64,000 nucleotides of DNA. Origin: Chloroflexota bacterium (GTDB lineage Bacteria > Chloroflexota > Anaerolineae > Anaerolineales > Villigracilaceae). Below the pieces are notes generated by a model. It was given only the letters and a program-made list of their open reading frames with translations, ran no database searches and had not been told where the DNA came from. Positions within the stretch are counted from its first letter, which is position 1. Every line of letters begins with the position of its first letter. This document shows positions 26,843 through 34,949 of this stretch, in pieces. The stretch covers positions 18,896 through 82,895 of the forward strand of contig JACRLB010000020.1 of the NCBI GenBank assembly GCA_016235445.1, written 5' to 3'. The position numbers were made by a program, and so were the translations under genes.

Positions 26843-27885
26843 ACAAAAAAAATATATTAATGTACGTTCTCAGCGCAGTCCTGACAGTGATCTTTCTTGG
26901 CTACGTTCTGCTCAATTTGGATTGGGGGATTCTTCAACGCGCCTTTTCCGATATCCGCTGGGGCTGGCTGGGGCTGGCGTTTCTGGCTTATCTCGTAAAC
27001 ATTGGCCTGCGCGCCCTGCGCTTCACAAACCTGATCTATTCGCGGCAAGTGAAATGGATCGATGTTGTGCCCGTCTCTGCCCTGCACAACATCTTCATGT
27101 ATCTCATGCCCGCAAAAACAGGTGATGTCTCTTATATTTTTATTGCCAAAAACAGGCTGGATGTTTCCCTCGCCGAAGGGACATCCACCCTGCTTGCGGC
27201 GCGGTTTTATGATTTTGCCGTAGTGGCTTTGATGCTTGCGATCCTGCTCCCGTTTTCAAGAGACGAAATCCCTGCATGGATATTTCAATCCGCCTTGATA
27301 TTTTGCTTCCTGATATTTTTGGGGACATTGGGCGCGCTGGCTTTTCTAAAATTTAGCCCCCCCCTTTTGGAGTCGGCCAGCAAGCTGGCCGAGAGTCATC
27401 AGCAAGCTGATGGACTCCAAAAAATTCGCGCGGCATGGAACAAATTCATCGCTGGCCTGCGCGAGATAGAGGCTCATGGCGCGCACGGAAAAACAGCCGT
27501 CATTACGGCTGGCATTTGGTTGTGTGTGTATTCAAATTTTTATTTTGCCGCCCAAAGCATGAGACTCCCCATCACCTTCTATCACATCGCCATCATTTCC
27601 ATTGTCATGATCCCGCTGACCCTCCTGCCCTTGCAGGGATTCGCGAACATCGGCACGCATGAAGTCGGCTGGGTATCCGTGCTGGTAGCGTTTAATTATC
27701 CCTACGAAACCGCGCTGGCGATTGCAACAGGCTCCCATTTTGTGTTATTAATCTCAGTGCTGGTTTCAGGCGGAGCGGCATTTTTTGGCGCTCAACAATT
27801 TAGAAATTTTGGCTCTCCCGTAATTAACGGGAAAGAGCCTAACCACGAACGGCACGAAGTACACAAAGGGGGGAAGGATGGCTGA
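26839..27885 (+). CDS. Flippase-like membrane protein (LPG synthase TM / UPF0104 family)
   Basis: About 348 residues from ATG 26839, which overlaps the sulfotransferase stop. Some eight membrane helices with the family motifs SALHNIFMYLMPAKTGDVSY and LLPLQGFANIGTHEVGW. Members of this group occur as the membrane part of lysyl-PG synthases and as AglD/flippase-like proteins in glycolipid operons, which fits the GT2 and sulfotransferase partners. Two oddities: residues encoded by 27367-27420 (LESASKLAESHQQADGLQ) come from a perfectly palindromic insert, and the last 20 residues (NHERHEVHKGGKDG) are encoded by a dispersed CACAAAG repeat, so the native C-terminus was probably shorter. Confidence 0.85.
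   Translation: MNKKNILMYVLSAVLTVIFLGYVLLNLDWGILQRAFSDIRWGWLGLAFLAYLVNIGLRALRFTNLIYSRQVKWIDVVPVSALHNIFMYLMPAKTGDVSYIFIAKNRLDVSLAEGTSTLLAARFYDFAVVALMLAILLPFSRDEIPAWIFQSALIFCFLIFLGTLGALAFLKFSPPLLESASKLAESHQQADGLQKIRAAWNKFIAGLREIEAHGAHGKTAVITAGIWLCVYSNFYFAAQSMRLPITFYHIAIISIVMIPLTLLPLQGFANIGTHEVGWVSVLVAFNYPYETALAIATGSHFVLLISVLVSGGAAFFGAQQFRNFGSPVINGKEPNHERHEVHKGGKDG
27367..27420. repeat. Palindromic element captured in frame inside the flippase-like gene
   Basis: Outer arms TTGGAGTC (27367-27374) and GACTCCAA (27413-27420) enclose two perfect hairpins, GGCCAGC-aa-GCTGGCC and CATCAGC-aa-GCTGATG. The 54 bases are exactly 18 codons and could fold as a three-way junction. A related element with TCTGGA/TCCAGA arms lies in hypF at 46734-46772. 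Confidence 0.65.
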
Positions 27886-27935
27886 TTTTACAAGCATTTT
27901 CCGTTCGTGCCCTTTGTGTACTTTGTGGTAAAGAA
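27838..27935. repeat. Dispersed CACAAAG-type hairpin repeat, copy 1
   Basis: ACCACGAACGGCACGAAGTA with CACAAAGG on the left is mirrored by CCGTTCGTGCCCTTTGTGTA and CTTTGTGGT on the right. It supplies the end of the flippase-like gene and may act as its terminator hairpin. Related to the element at 29998-30183. Confidence 0.55.
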
Positions 27936-27954
27936 TGGTTTTCCGTTAAAAACG

Positions 27955-28127
27955 GGGAGTGGCTAATGTAGTGGGCTTGCCAAAAGATTTGGGTGTGTTT
28001 CAAATGAGTTGAAGGATAGAACGTCCCGAAGGTTTTCTCGAAGACTTTGACCCTTTTTCAAACCTTCGGGACGGTTGTTTCAACTGAAATGAAAAGGTTT
28101 TTTTAGCCCATTCTTTTAGCCACTCCC
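27955..28127. repeat. Nested inverted-repeat element with the CGTCCCGAAGG core (copy 1)
   Basis: An outer perfect 12-bp inverted repeat GGGAGTGGCTAA (27955-27966) / TTAGCCACTCCC (28116-28127) encloses an inner unit (27991-28095). The inner unit ends in TTTCAAATGAGTTGAA / TTCAACTGAAATGAAA arms and has a perfect CGTCCCGAAGGTTT / AAACCTTCGGGACG stem (28022-28035, 28060-28073). The inner unit recurs inverted at 37841-37943, and its core at 62407-62460. No gene lies in this gap. Confidence 0.65.
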
Positions 28128-28165
28128 GAAAAACGGTGAAACCGAAATTTTAAAGAGAGTAATAA

Positions 28166-29737
28166 ATGACCACGATCCAATTTTCAGAAATACAGGCAAA
28201 CTCAAAGATCATCAAAACCAAAGATATCGAAATCGAATTGCCGTTCGCGCCTGTGAAATATTATCGGCATGGATGGCAGTCTTGGTCGCTGGCGGCGTGG
28301 ACGGACCCTGTTCCGCTCCCGATACAAAAACCCGCTTTCTTTCACGCCTACCAAACGGATGTCGTCTACACGCGGGAGCCCAATCCGCATGGGTCTTGGG
28401 TGGGCGCGGTTGAATTTGCGGATGGGAATATCCTTCTGCTTGGCGCGCTTGCCACAGATACGCATGTGTTCCTTTTGCAGAATCAACTCACAGGTAGGAG
28501 CGAGGCGGACGAGGTGGAGTGGTTCGCCGCGTACGGGAGCGAAAGTCAAGTCTTCGATGAATATGTCCGCGAGATTGGCATCCGCTTTGGGGTGGCAGAC
28601 AAAAATTATGCGCCGCGTGTGTGGTGTTCGTGGTACAGCCTGTACACGACGATCAACGAAACGATTCTGCACCAGACCTTCGACCTGCTCGGCGATCTGC
28701 CGTTTGATGTGTTGCAGGTGGATGATGGCTGGCAACAAGATATCGGCGACTGGCAGGCGAACGAAAAATTTCCATCGGGCATGGCCGCGCTGGCAGAGAA
28801 GATCAAATCCACGGGCAGGCGCGCAGGGTTATGGCTTGCGCCTTTGCTGGTATCGAGTTCCTCGCAACTCTTCCGCGAACACAGCGATTGGCTTTTACGC
28901 GACGAGAAAGGCGGATTTGTTTCAACGGGATATAACTACTGGGGACACGATTTATACGCGCTCGACGCCACGCATCCGGACGCAATCTCGTGGCTGGTTG
29001 CGCTCCTCAAGCAGGTGCGCCGCTGGGGCTTTGACTATTACAAATTAGATTTCCTTTACGCGGGGGCAATGAAAGGCAGGCGCTATAAAGACATGCCGCG
29101 TGAAACCGCCTACCGCGAAGCGCTGGGTGTGATGCGTGAAGCGATGGGCGCAGGCGCATTCTTCCTGACTTGCGGAACGCCGATCCTCCCTGCGTTGGGC
29201 ATGTGCGACGCCATCCGCATCGGGCCTGATGTTTCGCACGAATGGGAAAACCATCGCAACGAATATCTTCTCCAAAACTTCTCCACCCCGGGCACAAAAA
29301 ACGCCATCCGAACCGTGGTGAACCGCCTGTGGTTAAAATCCCTGATTCACATCGACCCAGACGTGGAGTATTTTGTTTCGAGGGAAAACACGCTGGAGGA
29401 GAAACACAAAAAACAATTGCAAGACCTGGCGTTGATTTGCAACTTCAAAGCCACCTCCGACCTTCCGCAATGGATGACCCCGCAGGAGCGTGAAAATATC
29501 CGCGCCTTTCTGGGGGCAACCCCCACCGTCTCGAAATTGAGCCGCTATGCTTACACGCTCGACGAACGCATTGTCGATTTTTCGTCCGCAGTGGAATTGA
29601 CGAAGAAACCAACAGGCCTTGCCGCACTATCTGGTGAGATTTTAGGCTGGCTGGGGAATCTAAAATTCTTTGTACGGATCATCATGTTAATGGATATTGT
29701 TTCGTGGAGAAAAAGGGCTTCGAGGATATCGAAATGA
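28166..29737 (+). CDS. GH36-type glycoside hydrolase (alpha-galactosidase-like)
   Basis: 523 residues. The TIM-barrel begins near 148 with APRVWCSWYSLYTTINE and includes DVLQVDDGWQ (181-190). The likely nucleophile is D295 in FDYYKLDFLYAG and the acid/base D355 in RIGPDVSHEW, both in the standard places for clan GH-D. An N-terminal beta domain (1-145, HGWQSWS at 35-41) is present but shorter than in full-length GH36 enzymes of about 700 residues. The signal peptide is absent, so it acts in the cytoplasm. It hydrolyses alpha-galactosides or related alpha-linked sugars. It stands alone between repeat-filled gaps. The last 40 residues are hydrophobic and basic and look atypical. Confidence 0.85.
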   Translation: MTTIQFSEIQANSKIIKTKDIEIELPFAPVKYYRHGWQSWSLAAWTDPVPLPIQKPAFFHAYQTDVVYTREPNPHGSWVGAVEFADGNILLLGALATDTHVFLLQNQLTGRSEADEVEWFAAYGSESQVFDEYVREIGIRFGVADKNYAPRVWCSWYSLYTTINETILHQTFDLLGDLPFDVLQVDDGWQQDIGDWQANEKFPSGMAALAEKIKSTGRRAGLWLAPLLVSSSSQLFREHSDWLLRDEKGGFVSTGYNYWGHDLYALDATHPDAISWLVALLKQVRRWGFDYYKLDFLYAGAMKGRRYKDMPRETAYREALGVMREAMGAGAFFLTCGTPILPALGMCDAIRIGPDVSHEWENHRNEYLLQNFSTPGTKNAIRTVVNRLWLKSLIHIDPDVEYFVSRENTLEEKHKKQLQDLALICNFKATSDLPQWMTPQERENIRAFLGATPTVSKLSRYAYTLDERIVDFSSAVELTKKPTGLAALSGEILGWLGNLKFFVRIIMLMDIVSWRKRASRISK

Positions 29738-29770
29738 AGGGTTTTTCGCGCGCGCAGGGGGAAGGGTATA

Positions 29771-29804
29771 AAACAAAAGCGGCCTTTGCGGGTCGCTTTT
29801 GTTT
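29771..29804 (+). terminator. Terminator after the GH36 gene
   Basis: Perfect 11-bp stem AAACAAAAGCG (29771-29781) / CGCTTTTGTTT (29794-29804), 34 bases beyond the stop at 29737. The T-rich 3' arm supplies the U-tract. Confidence 0.6.
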
Positions 29805-29997
29805 ACAAGAATGGACTTCACTAACGTTCGCGCCTAAATTTCCAGCGTTACCAGAGAATGCAAGTCCGGGGCAATATTTGGCTGACCTTCCCCAACAAGG
29901 CAAACCGGGGACAGATGGCGCTGGCTCTGATATTGGAGCCTCTTTTCGCGGCCACGCTTCGGGTTTTCATAGAGTCAGCATCCCACCTATCTACTTT

Positions 29998-30183
29998 GAC
30001 AATGTCACATTTCAAAACCTTTACCACAAAGTCCACAAAGGGGCACAAAGGAGAGCAAAGGCCTAAATAAAAACGAAGGTTCCCTTCGTGTTACTCACCT
30101 GCACTGCAACAAACGCAGTGCGGCGCAAGTGTCGTGCCCTTTGTGGTTTTGTACTTTGGTTTCAGTCTTAATGTGACATTGTC
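29998..30183. repeat. MITE-like element with CACAAAG repeats, copy 2
   Basis: Perfect 14-bp inverted repeat GACAATGTCACATT (29998-30011) / AATGTGACATTGTC (30170-30183) surrounds ACCACAAAGTCCACAAAGG on the left and the mirrored CCCTTTGTGGTTTTGTAC on the right. The element ends 3 bases from the ffh stop codon and could serve as its terminator. The rest of the 29805-29997 gap holds no supported gene; frames there lack an RBS and recognisable content. Confidence 0.6.
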
Positions 30184-30186
30184 GAA

Positions 30187-31518
30187 CTACCCAAACATCC
30201 GCCCCAGCCCCTTGCCGCCTGTTTTCTGGAACATCTTCATCATCTTCTGCGCCTCGCGGAATTGTTTGATGAGGCGGTTCACATCCTGAACTTCCATGCC
30301 TGCGCCCGCGGCGATGCGGCGGCGGCGGGAAGCGTTCAACAGGTCAGGGTCGCGGCGTTCCTTCAAGGTCATCGAATGGATGATGGCCTCGGATTGCTTG
30401 AAAGATTTTTCCACAGCCGTCGGGTCGAGGCCGCGCGCGGCCTGTCCCATTTGGCCTGGCAACATTTCCATAATTTGCGAAAGCGGCCCCATCTTTTTCA
30501 TTTGCTTCATTTGCTCGAGCCAGTCCTCCAAAGAGAAATGGCCCTTCATCATTTTCTCAGCCTGTCGTGCCTGCTTCTCCATATCCTGGCCTTCATAGGC
30601 GGCTTCGGCTTTTTCGATCAGGCCGATCATGTCGCCCATGCCCAGGATGCGGGAAGACAAACGCGAGGGGTCGTACATTTCCAGCGCGTCGAGCTTTTCA
30701 CCCGTGCCAATAAATTTGATCGGAATACCCGTCACCGAGCGGATGGAGATGGCCGCCCCGCCGCGCGAGTCGCCGTCCATTTTGGTAAGGACAAGACCCG
30801 TCAGGTTGATCGCGTCTTTGAATCCCTGCGCGATATTCAAGGCTTCCTGACCGATCATCGAGTCGATGACGAGGAGCGTGTCTACAGGGTTGACATTTCC
30901 AGCGATGGCTTTTAACTCGCCCATCAAATCCGCATCCAACTGCGACCGACCAGCTGTATCGACAATCACGAGGCTGAATCCACCCTTATCCGCTTTGTCC
31001 AACGCTCGCTTCGCGAGCTGTGGCGGCGTAATGGATGTGTCAGCTTCCACTTCCACATCGAGGCGTTCGCCGAGTTGCTGTAATTGCTTCACAGCCGCGG
31101 GACGGTATGGGTCGCAGGCTACAAGCAGAACACGCTCGCCTTTTGCTTTCATCAGGCGCGCCAATTTACCTGCGGCGGTTGTTTTACCCGCGCCCTGCAA
31201 ACCGACCATCATAATGACCCGCGGCTTGGGGCCAGTGAGGTTCAACAAAACAGGCTCGCCCAGCATGTTGATGATCTCTTCGTTTACGATCTTGATCACC
31301 TGCTGACCCGGGTTGAGCGCCTTCGACACTTCCGCGCCAACGGCGCGCTCGCGCACCCTGGCAATGAAGGTTTTGACCACGCTGAAATGCACATCCGCTT
31401 CGATGAGCGCGAGACGTACTTCTTTCATGGCGGCGTCCACATCCGCTTCGGAGAGCTTGCCCCGGCGGCGGAGTTGATCGAAAATTTGGTTTAATCGTCC
31501 AGTGAGGGTTTCAAACAT
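30187..31518 (-). CDS. ffh: Signal recognition particle protein (SRP54)
   Basis: 443 residues. N-domain helices 1-85, then the GTPase with G1 GLQGAGKTT (about 106-114), DTAGRSQLD, TKMDGDSRGG and the insertion-box region, then the Met-rich M domain (EQMKQMKKMGPLSQIMEMLPGQMG, MKMFQKTGGKGLGRMFG). With 4.5S RNA it binds signal sequences at the ribosome and delivers nascent membrane proteins to FtsY. No ftsY, rpsP or trmD follows it as in many genomes; it is a lone gene here, bounded by repeats on both sides. Confidence 0.97.
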   Translation of the reverse strand: MFETLTGRLNQIFDQLRRRGKLSEADVDAAMKEVRLALIEADVHFSVVKTFIARVRERAVGAEVSKALNPGQQVIKIVNEEIINMLGEPVLLNLTGPKPRVIMMVGLQGAGKTTAAGKLARLMKAKGERVLLVACDPYRPAAVKQLQQLGERLDVEVEADTSITPPQLAKRALDKADKGGFSLVIVDTAGRSQLDADLMGELKAIAGNVNPVDTLLVIDSMIGQEALNIAQGFKDAINLTGLVLTKMDGDSRGGAAISIRSVTGIPIKFIGTGEKLDALEMYDPSRLSSRILGMGDMIGLIEKAEAAYEGQDMEKQARQAEKMMKGHFSLEDWLEQMKQMKKMGPLSQIMEMLPGQMGQAARGLDPTAVEKSFKQSEAIIHSMTLKERRDPDLLNASRRRRIAAGAGMEVQDVNRLIKQFREAQKMMKMFQKTGGKGLGRMFG

Positions 31519-31530
31519 AGGTTATTTTTT

Positions 31531-31622
31531 CGTCATTGCGAGGAGGACGCACTTTCCGACGAAGCAATCTCCTGCAACGCGTGAGATTGCTTCGTCGGGC
31601 TAAAGCCCTTCTCGCAATGACG
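31531..31622. repeat. CGTCATTGCGAGG-type dispersed palindromic repeat, copy 1
   Basis: CGTCATTGCGAGGAGG at one end and CTCGCAATGACG at the other, with nested GACGAAGCAATCTC / GAGATTGCTTCGTC. This REP-like motif is known from many bacterial genomes. A second copy lies at 56508-56602. Confidence 0.8.
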
Positions 31623-31714
31623 TGGGGATTCCTTTTCAGTATAGGATAAGCATTTTAGCGCGGAGCAGGTTGAGGGTCAAGCGGGAGGCGGAGTACTTCA
31701 TCTTAAATATCTGC

Positions 31715-31743
31715 TTTACATCGAAAGCGAAACTCCTTATACT
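31715..31743 (+). promoter_or_regulatory. Probable promoter of the UMF1-family transporter gene
   Basis: TTTACA (31715-31720), 17-base spacer, TATACT (31738-31743); transcription would begin near 31750, about 40 bases before the ATG, which has a GGAGGAG site. Confidence 0.6.
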
Positions 31744-31788
31744 GGCGCGTGTTCTTGTTTACATCCATTTTCGATTCACGGAGGAGAT

Positions 31789-33150
31789 ATGGCAACAGAC
31801 AGCGCAATGGTAGATGACAGGAGAGAAATTTTTGGCTGGGCCATGTACGATTGGGCCAATTCAGCATTCAGCACCACAGTGGGGACAGTGTTTCTCGGGC
31901 CGTACGTGGCAGGGCTGGCACGCGCCGCCGCAGAAGCCGCAGGGACACAGACCGTTTCATTTTTAGGAATTCCCGTAGCGCCCGATTCATTTTTGCCGTA
32001 CTGCATTTCGTTCTCGGTGGGGATGCAGGTTTTGTTCCTGCCGATCCTTGGGGCGATTGCAGATTATTCGCATCTGCGAAAAACGATGATGCAGATCTTT
32101 GCAACCATCGGCGCGATTGCCACACTATTGATGTTTCTCGTCACAGGCAATTTATGGTGGCTGGGCGGCGTGCTCTTTGTAGTTGCCAACCTCGCGTTCG
32201 GAGCGGCCATCGTTTTCTATAATGCCTACCTGCCCGATATTGCCAGTGAAAAAGAAAGGGATCGGGTCTCTTCGTACGGCTGGGCAATGGGTTACATGGG
32301 CGGTGGTATTTTGCTGGCGCTCAACCTGGCCTTCTTCATTTTCAGTGAAGACCTGGGCGTGCCTGGCGATATCGCAGTCCGAATCAACCTTGCTTCTGCG
32401 GGGATTTGGTGGCTTGGGTTTGCCTTTATCACATGGGGCAGACTGCGCCCGCGCCATGCCGCGCGTCAACTGCCTGCTGGCGATACCTACGCAACCATCG
32501 GTTTCAAGCAGTTGAAAAAGACATTCAGTGAAGTGAAACACTTCCCTGAGACGTTGAAATTCCTGCTGGCTTACTTTTTATACAACGATGGAATTCAGAC
32601 GGTGATTGCCGTCGCTTCGACATTTGCCGCCGCGCCTCTGATTCAGGGCGGGCTGGAACTTGAACAACAGACATTGATCGCCGTTATTTTGATGATCCAA
32701 TTCGTGGCCTTCTTTGGAGCCTTGTTCTGGGGCAAACTGGCAGGCTGGATCGGCGCCAAGCAGTCTGTCGTGGTCAGTTTGGTGATCTGGGCTGGCGTGG
32801 TGATCTATGCCTACGGCGGATTAAAAGGCCCGACTGCAACGGCGCAGTTCTTCGTCCTTGGCGTGTTCATTGCTTTGGTGATGGGCGGCTCGCAAGCCAT
32901 CAGCCGCAGTTTGTTCGCGCAGATGATCCCCAACGGCAAGGAAGCGGAGTTCTTCTCGTTCTATGAAATCAGCGAACGCGGCACTTCGTGGATCGGCCCG
33001 CTGGTGTTCGGCCTCGCCAACCAAATGTTCGGGAACCTGCGTCTCGCCATCCTGTCATTGATCTTCTTCTTCATCATGGGCTTGATCCTGCTTCCGTTCG
33101 TAAACGTGAGCAAGGCAATCTCAGATGCGAAAAAGTATGACGGAAATTAG
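31789..33150 (+). CDS. UMF1-family MFS transporter (Atg22-like)
   Basis: 453 residues with 12 predicted membrane segments. The start motif IFGWAMYDWANSAFSTTVGTVFLGPYV is diagnostic for UMF1 (Atg22-like) major facilitators, as are the loop YNAYLPDIASEKERDRVSSYGWA and GGSQAISRSLFAQMIPNGKEAEFFSFYEI. The yeast relative exports amino acids from the vacuole. Bacterial substrates are mostly unknown, and amino acids or peptides are possible. GGAGG precedes the ATG. Monocistronic: own promoter upstream and a repeat element immediately at its stop. Confidence 0.92.
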   Translation: MATDSAMVDDRREIFGWAMYDWANSAFSTTVGTVFLGPYVAGLARAAAEAAGTQTVSFLGIPVAPDSFLPYCISFSVGMQVLFLPILGAIADYSHLRKTMMQIFATIGAIATLLMFLVTGNLWWLGGVLFVVANLAFGAAIVFYNAYLPDIASEKERDRVSSYGWAMGYMGGGILLALNLAFFIFSEDLGVPGDIAVRINLASAGIWWLGFAFITWGRLRPRHAARQLPAGDTYATIGFKQLKKTFSEVKHFPETLKFLLAYFLYNDGIQTVIAVASTFAAAPLIQGGLELEQQTLIAVILMIQFVAFFGALFWGKLAGWIGAKQSVVVSLVIWAGVVIYAYGGLKGPTATAQFFVLGVFIALVMGGSQAISRSLFAQMIPNGKEAEFFSFYEISERGTSWIGPLVFGLANQMFGNLRLAILSLIFFFIMGLILLPFVNVSKAISDAKKYDGN

Positions 33151-33303
33151 TAACTCACCGTATGCGATTTACTCGAAGACCCCGAAGGGATCAAATGATT
33201 ATAGTTTTTAGGATGCGCCAATTTCAACCCCGCAGGGGTGTCATTGCTCGTAAAATCAATATCATCCCTTCGGGATTGAACTGCGTAGGTGAGTTAGTAA
33301 AAT
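33145..33303. repeat. Inverted-repeat element overlapping the end of the UMF1 gene
   Basis: TAACTCACC with CCCCGAAGGGAT on the left is mirrored by ATCCCTTCGGG and GGTGAGTTA on the right, with a smaller CCCCGCAGGGG palindrome inside. It begins at the UMF1 stop codon, so it may also terminate that transcript. Confidence 0.55.
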
Positions 33304-33324
33304 AACCCAAAGGAGAAAATAAAA

Positions 33325-34140
33325 ATGACTACAAAAACCGTTCAAGTTAATTCTCTTTCGATTGCGTACCGTGAAAGTTCTGGCAAGGGGCAGACTGTCC
33401 TGCTGGTGCATGGCAACTCGGCCTCCTCGCGTGTTTTTCAACCACAGCTTGAAAGCGCGCTTGGCGAAAAATATCGCCTTGTGGCAATTGACCTGCCCGG
33501 GCATGGCGAATCATCCAATGCGAGCGACCCAGCCGCCACCTACTGTATGCCTGGCTATGCCGAGGTGGTTGTCAGTGTGGCAAAGCAACTGGGATTGGAA
33601 CAGGCTGTCTTCGTGGGCTGGAGCCTGGGCGGGCATATCGTGATCGAGGCGATTCCGCAACTTCCGCAGGCGGCAGGCTTCATGATCTATGGCACGCCTC
33701 CGCTGGCGTTCCCGCCCGATATGGCGCAGGCATATCTTCCCAACCCTGCCATGGCGGCCGCATTCCAACCGAGCCTGACAGATGCCGAGGCCGATGGATT
33801 TGCACTGGCCTGTCTCAAGCCTGGCACAACTGACATCCCTGAGGGATTCAGGGAAGATATCCACCGCACAGACGGGCAAGCCCGTGCAGGGCTGGCGGCA
33901 AGCATCCGCCCGGATGGGTATATGGATGAAGTAATTGCCGTCGCACAGATGACCGCTCCGCTGGCGATTGTGCATGGCGAGCAGGAGCAACTGGTCAATG
34001 TTGCGTACATTCAATCGCTCACCATGCCGACCTTGTGGCGCGGCGCAGTTCAGATGGTTCCCGATGCAGGCCATACTACAAATTGGGAACAGCCAGAGCA
34101 ATTCAACGCTTTGCTGGAAGCGTTTATCAATCGTCAGTAA
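33325..34140 (+). CDS. Alpha/beta hydrolase
   Basis: 271 residues. Oxyanion HGNSASS (29-35), LPGHGES, nucleophile elbow GWSLGG with Ser near 95, acid Asp and final His in DAGHTTNWEQPEQF near 250. These give a complete Ser-Asp-His triad of the fold used by esterases, lactonases and C-C hydrolases. No signal peptide. AAGGAG precedes the ATG. A long terminator hairpin shared with the convergent thioredoxin-like gene follows. Substrate unknown. Confidence 0.88.
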   Translation: MTTKTVQVNSLSIAYRESSGKGQTVLLVHGNSASSRVFQPQLESALGEKYRLVAIDLPGHGESSNASDPAATYCMPGYAEVVVSVAKQLGLEQAVFVGWSLGGHIVIEAIPQLPQAAGFMIYGTPPLAFPPDMAQAYLPNPAMAAAFQPSLTDAEADGFALACLKPGTTDIPEGFREDIHRTDGQARAGLAASIRPDGYMDEVIAVAQMTAPLAIVHGEQEQLVNVAYIQSLTMPTLWRGAVQMVPDAGHTTNWEQPEQFNALLEAFINRQ

Positions 34141-34153
34141 AGTAGTCGACTCA

Positions 34154-34198
34154 AAGAATCAAAACAGCGCGGACGATGTCCGCGCTGTTTTGATTCTT
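34154..34198. terminator. Bidirectional terminator between convergent genes
   Basis: A perfect 21-bp stem (34154-34174 with 34178-34198) and a 3-base loop, core GCGCGGAC/GTCCGCGC, flanked by A-rich and T-rich arms. It serves the hydrolase (+) and the thioredoxin-like gene (-). Confidence 0.85.
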
Positions 34199-34199
34199 C

Positions 34200-34721
34200 T
34201 TATAAATTTTCGTCGAACAAACTTCTAAATTCGTCTTCTGAGATGAAACCGATGAGCTTCTTGATCAAGCCTCCGTCCCCATTCAGGAAGTAGAACTCGG
34301 GCTGGTAATAAAAGCCGAGGGTTTGCTGAAAAAAATCGGTTTGGGGGTCGTCGGCGTCAAGGTAGGTGAATTTGACTTTGCCAGAATATTCTGCTTCAAG
34401 CCCATGAACCATGGGCGCCATTGCGCGGCAGGTACCTCAGGTGAAGCGGAAGAATTCCACCAGTTGCAACTGTCCCGAAGCAAGGCTGACCATGGCTGGG
34501 TCTGTGGCCTCGAGGTTGGGGCCGCGGGAGGTGGCAACGGCTTGCACATCCACACTGCCTGTGGCAGGAGCGGGGGCAGTGGATTCGGGTGCGGCAGTGG
34601 CGGGGATGGATTCCACTGGCGGCAGGGCGGCTGGGGAGCTGGTTCCTGTTGCTGAGGCGCAGGCGGATGTCAATAAAACAGCAAGCAGGCTTAGGGTTAA
34701 GAAAAAGAAGCGGGGTTTCAT
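34200..34721 (-). CDS. Thioredoxin-like lipoprotein, candidate selenoprotein (in-frame TGA at the first redox position)
   Basis: Read through one TGA (34437-34439), the frame gives a 173-residue protein. Parts: lipoprotein signal ending in LLTSACAS, a Ser/Pro/Ala-rich linker, then a thioredoxin fold, LQLVEFFRFT-[TGA]-GTCRAMAPMVH, with KFTYLDADD and the cis-Pro loop YYQPEFYFL. The TGA falls exactly where the first Cys of C-x-x-C should be, giving U-x-x-C. Just downstream in the message a perfect 7-bp hairpin with a 3-base loop starting with G (34400-34416) lies 27 bases after the TGA, within the range known for bacterial SECIS elements. Start 34721 is chosen (AGGAG). Alternative: a Cys-to-stop mutation or sequencing error splitting a dead gene. 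Confidence 0.7.
34400..34416 (-). promoter_or_regulatory. Candidate bacterial SECIS hairpin
   Basis: On the minus strand GCCCATG-GTT-CATGGGC, a 7-bp stem with loop G-U-U, 27 bases between the TGA and the loop. Bacterial SECIS elements have an apical loop with a G in the first two positions 16-37 bases after UGA. Only the local geometry is shown; it is also coding sequence. Confidence 0.5.
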
Positions 34722-34835
34722 CGAATTTCTCCTATTCATAATGATTAATGATAGCCTGCTATTCCATCTTCTTACATAAATCTCACCTGATTCTTAGGCG
34801 GGAAATACGTCATATTCAAAAACAGTCGCTTTACT

Positions 34836-34864
34836 TTGACGGTTGTGAAATCCTACGCTATACT
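34836..34864 (+). promoter_or_regulatory. Probable promoter of the P5C dehydrogenase gene
   Basis: TTGACG (34836-34841), 17-base spacer, TATACT (34859-34864), about 85 bases before the ATG. The leader contains a TTAGGTAGTTAGTTGG / CTAACTACCCAACG inverted repeat of unknown role (34872-34926). Confidence 0.65.
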
Positions 34865-34949
34865 CAGTTTGGTTAGGTAGTTAGTTGGTTTGATGGTTTC
34901 GTAGTTTTGTTCTAACTACCCAACGATTCAACAAAATGGAGGCACTGCT

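Noticed and set aside
29704..30066. Plus-strand frame overlapping the end of the GH36 gene
   Set aside because: Runs through a terminator and a repeat element; no RBS and no coherent protein features.
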